The notes below the pieces were generated by a model. It saw nothing but the letters and a program-made list of their open reading frames with translations. It was not told the DNA's origin and did not search any database. From contig NC_054885.1 of NCBI RefSeq assembly GCF_018320785.1, forward strand, positions 7,328,921 to 7,392,920: 64,000 bases of DNA. The letters are read 5' to 3'. Positions within the stretch are counted from its first letter, which is position 1. Every line of letters starts with the position of its first letter. Both the position numbers and the translations under genes were made by a program. This DNA comes from Cheilinus undulatus (Eukaryota > Chordata > Actinopteri > Labriformes > Labridae). Positions 34,729 through 45,500 of the stretch are shown here, piece by piece.

Positions 34729-35858
34729 TCAGCAGATCTTGAAGCTCGACAGCTTGAAGTCTCCGGTGATTCTGACGTAACTGATCATGTCCACGCCTGC
34801 GCGGTTTGGAAACTGGAGCTCCTGTCCGTCAGGAAGCTCCACCTCAAACGTGTCTCCAGCCAATTTCAACACGATCTGAAACAGAGATCATCACAGTGAA
34901 ATCTTTGTTGTCAGTGCAAAATCCACAAAACATGAACAAAAAACTGCATGGTGCCGAATCATTACCAGTCGGTGCATAAGCACAGTATGTTTCTTGTGAT
35001 TTGGGTGAACTGGCCCTTTAAGATTTAAAAACCATCCTCATTAAACTCCCCGCAGTTTTGTCACATGCTCATGACCACCTCTAAAGTCAGGTGTGCTCAC
35101 CTTGACCTCGGCGCCTTTGTGCAGAGGGTTGTGAACGTCTCGGATCTCTTCACCCCAGGATCCGGCGCTCTTCGAGTTACACACAAGAACAGCTCCATCA
35201 GCGTCGTCATGGAAACGAGGGTTGAAGTGCAACGCCAGGTCGTCAGTGTCATAGCCGAGGTCGATCTGGAATCTGAAAAATTAGAATTTCAATTTACAGA
35301 GTCTGTGTGGAGGCTACTGCAGAGATTAAAGCACCAGAGATGCTTGAGCACTGTCCTCCAACTTATTCATACGTAGACTGATATCTACTAATACAGTGCA
35401 GTTTGAGAATAAAGTGAAAATGTCCTGAATAAAGTGGAAATTTTGAGAATGAAGTCGAGCCTTAGTGGACCAGAGCATACAGCAGACCTTGGACTACCAC
35501 ACCATGTTTAGGAGCTATAAATATTTTTTTCTTCGTTGTTAAATCCAATTCCTATAGTTTCACAAGTTCATTGATGCAAGGCATTAGGATCCTCCATAAT
35601 GTATGTACAATGTATGCCCAAGGCCCCAAATCATTAAATGCACCACTGAACTTACCTCTCAGCATCACGCAGGACTTCTCCCTTTACTTTGATCTGATCT
35701 CCAGTTCTCAGACTAACATTTTTCAGCTCAAGATGCTGAGAAACACAATGACATGGTTAAATCAGAAAATGTAATTTACTTTAAGTCACAGTCAGCTAAA
35801 GAATATAAGTCTGTAACTCATTTAAAATAAAAAAAATCAGCACACATACCATACTCAT
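34729..35858 (-). CDS. lgals2: Proto-type galectin (galectin-2/1-like)
   Basis: Four coding exons on the minus strand, 35850-35858 (Met-Ser-Met), 35656-35735, 35101-35272 and 34729-34875, join at GT-AG sites in frame to give 135 aa, the usual length of a one-domain galectin. Galectins bind beta-galactosides inside and outside the cell. The carbohydrate-binding residues are present: His45-Phe-Asn47-Pro-Arg49, Asn62 (VLVCNS), Trp69, Glu72 and Arg74 (WGEEIR). The C-terminus, KLSSFKIC, resembles galectin-2. There is no signal peptide, as expected for this family. The nine-base first coding exon is typical of galectin genes. It faces away from cdc42ep1 transcription and converges with it. Adjacency to cdc42ep1 favours lgals2; lgals1-like is the alternative. 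A TGA stop is at 34729-34731. Confidence 0.9.
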
Positions 35859-35859
35859 T

Positions 35860-36480
35860 GTTGCTGGTGTCAGTAAAGTGTCCTGGAACTCAAAGAGGAT
35901 GGAGGATCTTTGTAGTCTGCACTGAAAAACAAGAAGTCAGTGACTGTAAAACTCAGCTTCATTTATATTGTAGACAGAAGATTAAATAAAAAGAAAAACT
36001 ACAATGCCCATTCATCAGCCTGATCTGTTCTGCTCTGTTTAATCACTGATGATTAATGACTTCTTTGACCAGAGAAAGAGCCATGATTAACAGCTTACAG
36101 GGAAGTTTTTACTCTGTGACTTCATTAAAAAGTTTTTCTTGAGCAGACACTGGGCATTTTCAGGACAGTCTGGGTAGAAACACCAACAATAGGGACCCTG
36201 TGCTGTTCAGACAGCATGCCGGTCATAAAAATAAATCAGTGGTCACAAATTGTATTTGCCTCCTTGATTATGTTAATTAATTTGTTTGGAAAATAACTGC
36301 TTACTCTCAACATCAGGTTTTCACGTTTATTCTAATTCAAGTCAAGTCAAGACCATCGGTAAAACATGTAGTATCAGATATCACATCATCTTAAAAACAT
36401 TTTTTAAGAGTTTTTTTTTTTTAAATTGAATGCTTTATTTTTACAATTTATGTCTAACAATGACAGATAACAAAAAACAC
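35860..36480. other. Galectin upstream region; nothing firmly assigned
   Basis: Probably contains the galectin promoter and any 5' noncoding exon. I see no clear TATA box or donor that settles the transcription start. Confidence 0.35.
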
Positions 36481-36900
36481 ACTGAGAGCTAATAAAGTAA
36501 CGATTTTGCTTTGCTATGACGACTTCCTCTTTCATGCCGGAAACGACGCACTTAGGTAAACACAGAAGCTGTCAGTGGCTCTGAAATAAAGAAAAAACGA
36601 CCTAAGAAAGCAGATTTTAATTTTTATTTTGCTTTTTATGCATTCTTTAAGGCTTTTGCGTGAGAAACTGGTTCTCTCTTCATTAAAGGTAAATCATTTA
36701 CAACGTTTTATCCTACTATCTGGGCGATATTTGCCTTTGCACCTGCCTTTAGCCTGGAGTAGCTTACAGCTAATGAGGTGTTTGGTTCTAAAGGGTGACC
36801 GTGTTAAGTGGTGACTTTCAGCCGTCCGTCTGTGTCATCTTCCTACGAGATATCGGATACGTACTGTGTCATATAGGTCGTCTCTAGGTAAAATTTTCAT
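36480..36900 (+). promoter_or_regulatory. Probable pick1 promoter and 5' noncoding exon region
   Basis: A GC-richer patch with CGACTTCCTC, GCCGGAAACGACG (an ETS-type CCGGAA core) and no TATA box, typical of a housekeeping promoter. Donor-like sites follow at TTAG|GTAAAC (about 36555), AAAG|GTAAATC (about 36688) and CTAG|GTAAAAT (about 36889). One probably ends the 5' exon that splices to the acceptor before 39486. It may also drive the galectin in the other direction. Confidence 0.4.
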
Positions 36901-37795
36901 TGAAAACGTGTCAAATGATTATTTCTGACATCATAATAAAACAGTAAAATCCAATAGAAGGCAATGGTTGGGACTATCTCCGACTTTAACCAAAGCCACT
37001 GACACTGAAAGCCACCAGTTAGCACGGTTGCTTGTTGGACCGTAACAGATTTAACAGCGTTAGCTAGCAGTCCTAGGTTTGTTGCTTCCGTGTGGCTCCA
37101 GGGAGGATTATAGCCACCGCTTATAACGCAGAGATGGTTTTATGTATTAACTAGTACAGTAAAAATCGATCAAACTTACTAAAACCGATAGCAATGATGC
37201 TGTGGGTCACCAGCTGTTAGTCCATGTGCTGCAGCAGTTTTCGTCTCCCCTAACAGACTGATCTGAATTAAGGTGGTCTGCAGAGAAACACTGCAGTCAT
37301 CTGCAGTCATCTGCAGTTTGATTTTCGGTTGAATCCAACTGAAACACGCAGTCATCCACGTCTGAGCTAAAGCATGTTAAAAGAACAGCTGTTTTTTAAT
37401 TTGGACAGTTTAACTTTATGAATGATGATTAAGCACAAATGCCCTTTAAAGAATACACAACCTCATGTTAGATTTGCACCACCTCCATTTAGACTACGGC
37501 TGGGCAGTATCTTAAGATACATCAGTATATTTTCATCCAAAATATATGTATAGAAAATATATTTTAAGTTGGGAAAGTTTATGTCGATTTTTTCAAAAAG
37601 GGAAAGGTCAGGCTGTAATACATAGTATAAAGATTATTCACTGTAAAAACCACTTACTGTACAGTGCTCTTAGATCACAACATAATCTATAAGTATTAGG
37701 TCTAACTGGAGAATCATTCTTTTATTTATTTTATTTTATTTTGGAGCAATGACTGTTAAATATTTGATATCAAAACTCAAGAAGTGATAGACACC
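36901..37795. other. Non-coding DNA, nothing recognised
   Basis: Part of the putative first intron of pick1. Contains short direct repeats of CTGCAGTCAT near 37290-37315 and no gene. Confidence 0.4.
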
Positions 37796-37799
37796 AAAT

Positions 37800-38850
37800 A
37801 TTGGATATTTTGTTGTTACAAAAAATTGCAGGCAAACATCTGAACCCTGTCTTAATTGCACAAATAGGTTAAGTTGCATAATTAGGTACTGAATAGGTAT
37901 GCATGAGATCATCCACATGAGGGCTCTTTCTTTACTTACATTGCACATACATTGTATTATATCTTTTCTACTGTTTTTCCAGGGATGCACGATATTATTG
38001 GGTTGATATCAGTGTCAGCAGTTATGAAAATTCCTGCTGATATTTACAGCCAATATTTTGGCTATAAAAATCGGCCTTTATCAGCTGTAAGTATTGGCTA
38101 TAAGAACAAAGTTACTGCAGTATGAGGCTGGACCAACAGACATAATGTATGTCAGTTAAGTCTTATTCTTTATTCATCATCATTCCTTATACATAAAGGT
38201 GTGTTTTAAGGATTTGAATTTGTTCATTTGTTCATCCTCAGATTTTGAATTTAATGGTTTTAAGGACTGAAGTTTAAAGTTTGAACTACATTTAGATACT
38301 GGTAATGATATTGGTATTGTCCACAAATAATTTGCAAATACAGACATATTGGATATTGGCAAAAATCAATTATCGTGCATCCCTTTTGCTTCATATTTCT
38401 CTTAGTTCCAAAAACATTGCAGGTAAAATCTGGCTCACTGTCTAAATTTTGCAAATAAATTCATCCCGTTTGGGTATCCAAACATTATCCATGCATTTTT
38501 GCATTTAGGATGGTCCTCCTTCTATTTCACTCAGGAAACTGTGGTTTTAAAATGATTATGAGTTTTCCTTTTAGTTCCGAAAATTTTCAGATAAACTCCT
38601 GCACACACAAGTACCACTAAAAAACAAATAACTGCTCTGTGCAGAAATAAAAAAGAAAAGTCCAGCTATTAATGGGTAGTTTCTTGTTTGCTCTTAAGTG
38701 CAGGCAAACTTATGCATGTTGTCTGAATTGCCCGTATTTGTCGGCAACATTTGGAAAAGTAGGTAGAATTGGAAAGAAAGGAGTTCCCCTGGGTGTAATT
38801 CAGACAGTGCTCTCTCTTTCTTATGGTTAGTAATATGACTGAATATTATC
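37800..38850. repeat. Family A copies flanking a family C MITE
   Basis: 37820-37965 (GCAGGCAAACATCTGAACCC, then TTAATTGCACAAATAGGTTA) and 38400-38850 (TGTCGGCAACATTTGGAAAA, then GTAGGTAGAATTGG) carry family A modules in the + orientation. Between them is the family C element at 37981-38384. Confidence 0.5.
37981..38384. mobile_element. Family C MITE, both ends preserved
   Basis: Left end AGGGATGCACGATATTATTG; right end CAATTATCGTGCATCCCT. This is a good inverted repeat of about 14-18 bases. The interior GAGGCTGGACCAACAGAC and GTTTTAAGGATTTGAATT are inverted forms of the module in the copies at 19757 and 28066. The flanking octamers (GTTTTTCC and TTTGCTTC) are not a convincing duplication. 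Confidence 0.65.
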
Positions 38851-39516
38851 CCTTTAATGTTTGGTATCATTGAGCACTAAAATATCACTTTATCATTTTG
38901 AAAATGTTGACCACCTGGACAAATTGACATGTTTATGATTTGTTAAATTTACATAATGTGTAGGGGTTTGTCTGCAGGGTTTGTAGATTAAAAATGGTGC
39001 AGTTTTGGGTGTCAAAGACTTCTGTTTTTGTTGCTGTGGGATCAAACAGGTAGCAGTAGCCTTTGATTTGTATCAGTCATACCAAAGTTTCTATTTCTAG
39101 TGTTGGAACAACCATTTTTATTGCTTGAAAGGAAAATTTAAAAAAAATTTAAGATATTTGTAACATATCCCTGTTAGCTTAAAAGTATCAAGATATGATT
39201 GGCTAAGGTGTAAACACAGGAGGGAACAGCAGACTCTATTAGATGTTACAGATGTTTGATGTCATTTATCCTGCTCTGCAGCTGGATGCCTTATTGTCCT
39301 TCAGGATCAATAGTCATCTGTCTAATGACAGTTTTGGTACTACTGAGCCAACGTTCCTCACCTGAGTTTACTATCCCCTAGCTTAGAGATCTGCTCAGGT
39401 TTTTAAAAAACTGTATTAAATGTTTTTTTTTTCTAAAATATCTACAGCTTGAATCACTCAGTAAATGTTTTCTCATCCTTCACAGGTTTAAAGGGACAGG
39501 ACTGAAACGGTCCGAC

Positions 39517-42500
39517 ATGTTCACAGACATGGACTATGAGCTGGAGGAGGACAAACTGTGAGTCTCAGTAACAGTTTTTCTTTAAATCACTTTGAAAGAA
39601 TCAGTGTAAAACCATTCATATCAACCACACAAACATCAAACTGTACAAATATGCTTGTCATTTACTTATTGATACTATTGAGTATCAAAGGCAGTGTTCA
39701 TTTTGGCAGTTATTTTTAAATTTAGTCTTGATTTTAGTCTTTAAGTGAAATGCATTTGAGTTTTAGTCACATTTTATTCATTTCTACCCTTTTGAGTTTA
39801 AGTCTAGTTTTAGTCGACAGAAAGTCAAAACATTTTAGTCTAGTTTTGGTCCATAAAAGGTCCTCATATTTTAGTCTTTACTTTCAGTACAAGCATTTAT
39901 TCTCTAGCCTAAATCTGGTGCCAGATCATGTTAGTGTGTTCTCTGCACCCTGCCAAACCTGGGGTCCCTGCTTTCTACGGCTGAGAGACAGAATAGATAC
40001 AGCTGCATTGATTTTTGAGAAATTTACCCACAGTGGAGAAATATCATGGACTTTGAATGTCTGGCGAAAACTAAATTACATTTAAGTCTAGTTTTAGTCA
40101 TCTTGACGAAAGCTAAACTTACTTTTTGTCAGTTTTAGTCATCATAGATCTATTTTTGTTAGTCTTAGTCTGGTTTCTGTCATTGAATAAAAGGCTGACG
40201 ACGAATAGTTTTAGTCGACAAAATTAACACTGATTAAAGGTCACATATTATGCAGAATGCACTTTTTCAGTCTTTGATAGCAAAAATATGTGCCCCTGGC
40301 CTGTCCACAATCCCCCCAAGAATCAGAAAAATCACCCCACCCTCCTTCTCCAGCTTTCAGAAAATGTGTGCTGCTCAGATTTTCCCCCTCATGACGTCAT
40401 GTGGGGAGTTAGCCCCGCCCCTAGGTTCGGTTGGCCCTCCCCGCTTGGAAGAAAGCTCCTTCCTCCTCTCCTGATCCTCCTCTTAGCTGGCGGATCAGGA
40501 GAGAAATATCCGGAGGGGGGGTGGAGTCAGGGGCGGAGTCAGACAGCTCAGTAACATTTAAAGCTACAGACACAGAACCACCAACAGAGGGGTTTTAGAC
40601 ATGCAAAAATCAAATGCTGGAGTGTTTTTTCAGCAACAAACTTCACAGGCATGTTTGGGAGACCTCTGAGACCAATATAAACTTTTCTTTAAAGGGTAAA
40701 ATTTGTCCCCTTTAAAATAACAGATTTTATTGTTTTAAAAAATACTACATTAGAAGAGTCAAAGTATTGAAACTTTAATCCTTAATAGTGCATCTTCGTA
40801 ACCCCAAAACGTGGTCTCCCAGTACGTTGAAGCTGAATTGATACGTTGTTCCTAAACAGAGGGATACCAACCGTCCCTGGTACTGTGTGTCTGAAGAAAG
40901 ATGCTAATAACCTGATAGGGATCAGCATCGGTGGAGGGGCTCAGTACTGTCCATGTCTCTACATCGTACAGGTACGCACAGAACAACCAATCATGGCTGT
41001 TTTTGATTGATAATTTTATCAAACATGAAGAGTACAAGCATGTGCAATGTCTCAGTTAGTAGCTTTAATCAGATACAAACATTATAGCTTAGTTTTTAGG
41101 ACGTTCCTTTACTCTGTGTTTTATTTTTCTATGTTTTTATGATCTCTCAGGTGTTTGATAACACTCCAGCAGCTCTGGAGGGGACTCTAGCTGCAGGTGA
41201 TGAAATCACAGGTGTGAACGGGAAACCGGTGAAGGGGAAGACTAAAGTAGAAGTGGCCAAGATGATTCAGGCCGTCCAGGTACTCATTCTCTAAGAACAG
41301 CAATCATTCACAGCTGTCAGAATGTAAAAAAAGCATTTAAATCATTTGTCTTTGTTGATGTGGTTTAAATTACACTACAATTTCAAGCCAGTTCTATAAA
41401 AGTTGTGCTTGATTGTCAGCTCACAACCAGCGCTTATAATTTATCGCTCATATTCTCCATGAAAATTCTCGCCCATCTGTTTCAGTTGCTCTAATAGAAA
41501 AACACACAAAAATGCTCTTGCCTTGTTTTGTGTTACAGCAGTTTGATTTACACCAACTAAACTAACTCCATTCTACTGAGGATTAGAGTAATCTAATGAC
41601 TTAAAATGAGAACTCACATGTAAAGAAGCATAGAAGAAGAATAAAGTGTCACTCACATGTTTAGGCAGCAGGTTAATCAGAGACGAGTTGAGCAGTTTGG
41701 AGCTTAAATGTTTAAACCCACTATGAGACAGAGCAGCAGAGGGTCTGCACCTCCTCTCTGCTGAATATTTTAGGACAAAGCTCACCGCGTTGGCTGACCC
41801 GCTCTGTTGTTTTAGCACCTTTTGTTTGCAGCCGTGAAATTCCATGACTTTCCGCATGTTGGATTAAAGACAGAGTGCACTGTGGGATTTAGAGGATTAC
41901 ATTGTTTTACTGTTTGCTGTTCAGTGCAAATACTGCTGGTGAATATCACACTCATCACTGTGAGGCTGGCAGCGGTTTTATTTTTATTCTAATCAGGGCT
42001 GCTGCATGCAAAATCAAGTTTAAAGCATTTTAACACATTTTTAGACTGAAACTAAAACAAATTAAGGAAGTTTTTGCAGCACTGAGCATTTTGGATTTCA
42101 TGTGGGACTCAACAGCTTTGATTCCTGTTTTTCCAAGTTTAAAAGTGTTTTCTCTTCTTGTAAGTTGTCTCATGTTTATTGATAATCACCACCATTTATT
42201 CTCTGTATATTCAATCTTGAAGCCAAATTTCCACCTGGCTGCCTTTCTCCTTTTTATCTGCACTTTGTGAATCCGTACGCTGCCATAAATGGCACCATAA
42301 AGTTTTATTGAAGTATTATGGGGTGTCTCAGTCAAAGTACTGTCTAAAATTTCAGACCTCTTAATAATAAAAGGAAGACTTTTTCTGGTGTACAGCACTG
42401 TGCTGAAATTTTAGGCATTTTTGGGCCAAATCTCATCTAAAGTAAGGCGTAGATGTGGAGAGTAAGCCACCGTTGGGCGGGAAGGAGAACTGACACAACC

Positions 42501-45500
42501 CTGGTCGTGCTCTGGATGTCCTTGTATATCACCAGGGGTGTGTTCCCAATAATCTGTTGAAGTTGTTGGACTCAAACTGGGCCGCCCATGTACATGTGGC
42601 ACAGTAAGACTTTATAAGACATTTTATCACCTTAAAGTTTTAAAAATCCAAGTCTTTATCGAGACTTTGCAAGGAACCCTGATTTGCGGGAACCCTGATT
42701 TTTACTACACATGGGAAAGCTAAAACATTGATTTATTAGGGTTCCTGAGGTTCCTTATTATGATTATTATAATGGATTTTTAAAGTTTGAGATCATAAAA
42801 TGCCTTAAAAAGCCTTAATATCATTCATAAGAGGTTATAAAGTCTAGATTGCACTTGGACTGAGACATATCTGAATTTTCCATCACATCTAATCTGTCCA
42901 GTTATTGCCGTGATTTCTTCAACTTTCCTTTTTTTTGTGGATTTGCTCATCCATTTATTTTCCTTCACTAATCTGGACAGGTTGACGATGATGATAGCAG
43001 TTTAAGATAGGTTTTAAGGTTTATGTTTACATAATTACATGGTTGTTGAAATCAACAGAATATATAATATTCCTCTGACTGTTTATGCTGATTTTTTTTT
43101 TTCCACAGGGAGAAGCAACCATTCACTACAACAAACTGCAGGCAGACCCCAAACAGGGAAAGTCTCTCGATATCGGTAAATCCTCCAACAGACACAAAAC
43201 AAAGTCTTTATTTAAGGTGCAACAGGCTCGTCACAATACTAGAACTTTAAGATACATAGAACATTCAAAATTCATCTTCAGCTGTTCCCTACCACAGCAG
43301 AATAAACTGAAGTTCTTTGCATCCAAAACTGGAACTTTTTTGACCTACATTACCAAAAATTCTACGCAAACTCCCACACACTCTCAAACATGCCGGAGAG
43401 GAGTAGAGGTTTGCTATCTCCTCTCCAGTTCTACCCACTTTGACAAACATTAACAATGTTTTTGTACTATTTAGACACTTTCTTCTCTCTCTTTCTGTCA
43501 CAGCGTCTTTTGGTTAGGTTTAAGGGGTCTATGCATAAATATTGCAGATGCTTTTGTGCAATTTAGACAGTGAAGTTTCCCTGGAATTTGTTTGAAAGTC
43601 CTGTAGACTTGTCTTAAGAAACAGTTGTACTTTTTAAAGTTCTAGTACTTTTTTGTACTGTTGATCAAAAAAGACAGATTGTACCTTTTCAAAACTTAAA
43701 GTATTGAAAATTTGACAACCTAATGTTGCAGTAGATTTAGTATTTTAATACCTTCTTTTGCTATGTGTCATATTTCTTTAAATGTTCTTGTTTAACCCTG
43801 TAAAGTACTCTGAATCTCTCTATCTTTGAAGTTGTTTTGTTGTGCAATCAGTCGATTTTATCCCAAAGATATCTTTTTTGTGTTTCAGTACTTAAAAAAG
43901 TCAAACATCGCCTGGTGGAGAACATGAGCTCAGGCACTGCAGACGCTCTGGGACTCAGCAGAGCTATTTTATGCAATGGTGAGGTTACTACCACATGTTT
44001 CCATCATGTTTTAGGTGATTTATACGCGTAGATAAACTCACTGTGGATTATTTCAGATGGGCTGGTGAAAAGACTGGAGGAACTAGAGAAGACAGCAGAG
44101 CTCTACAAAGGTGAGCGATGATTAACTCACAGAGCAAACAGTAGCATTGCAATGACGTGTGGTAATTCACTCTGTTAGTTGCTGATCTCATCTTTGAATT
44201 ATTCCTGCAGGTCTGATGGAGCACACAAAGAGACTCCTCCGAGCTTTTTTTGAGCTCTCTCAGACGCACAGAGGTCAGTGACGATCAGCAGGATAAGAAA
44301 GTATTAACCTCCTGTGTACCTTTTATTTGTTGTTCCTTTCACACATTCATGTCGTTCCTGCAAACTTGCAGAAATATCCAACATGAGCTGCATGTGTGAA
44401 TGCAGTTGGACAAAAGAGCAACTCTGGCAGATTTTATGTCAGGAAATTTTCATGAATGCATGTCTGATAAGGGCTTTAGATCTCCTCTTTACTATCTTGT
44501 ACATATGATTTGTGTCTTCAGCGTTCGGGGATGTGTTTTCTGTCATCGGTGTCAGGGAGCCTCAGGCTGCAGCCAGCGAAGCTTTTGTCAAGTTTGCAGA
44601 CGCTCATCGTTCCATTGAGAAATACGGGATTCAGCTGCTAAAGACCATCAAACCTGTGAGTTTAAATGAAACGCCTGCTGTGAAGCATGCTTTATGAGAC
44701 AATTAAAAGACAATCCAGTATCCAGTTCAATTCAACAACTTTATTAACCTCCTATGAGCATTTACTATACGCAGCTTGTGCATGGAGACATAAAGAAACT
44801 GAGGGACTATCAGATGACAAATAATCCCGCATAAGAGCAAGACTATGTAAAAACATGGCTGCAAATAAATACCAGTTCTAGGCAGTGATAAATGAATGAA
44901 AAGACTAAATAAGGACAATAAAATCAACTATCTACTAAAAGAAACTTGAGGAAAAATCTGACTGCAGAGGGGATGAATGATTGTTTCTTGTCGTGCAGAT
45001 GCTCCATGATCTGAACACGTACCTCAACAAAGCCATCCCCGACACCAAGCTCACCATCAGGAAGTACCTGGATGTCAAGTTTGAATACCTGGTAAGACAA
45101 CAGCCTCCAATTTTGTTTTGAGTGTGCCTTATAATATTGTAAACCACATGTTAACGTGTCGAAGAAGCTCACTGTCGGTCTGCACAGAAACGTCATACTG
45201 TCTCTGTTTCTTTCAGTCGTACTGCCTCAAGGTGAAGGAAATGGACGATGAAGAGTACAGCAGTATTGTGAGTACTCTTGTTTCTGATATGATGGATAAA
45301 GCCAGAGTGATGTGAATGTTTTTTAAAGTTAAAATACTGTGCTTCTTCAGAGGATTCAAGTATGGCAGCATCAGAAATACCTGATACTTCAGTGCTTTTC
45401 ATGATGCAGTCTCTGTTACTTTAATGCATGGTAATCATACGTTTATTCAGAATCTGCTGCAGGAGAACAAGAGAGAGCACCATCTACACTGCACTAAACA

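Noticed and set aside
43085-43453. 122-codon frame across pick1 exon 4 as a separate gene
   Set aside because: Only 43109-43175 is the pick1 exon; the rest runs into intron and a family A repeat.
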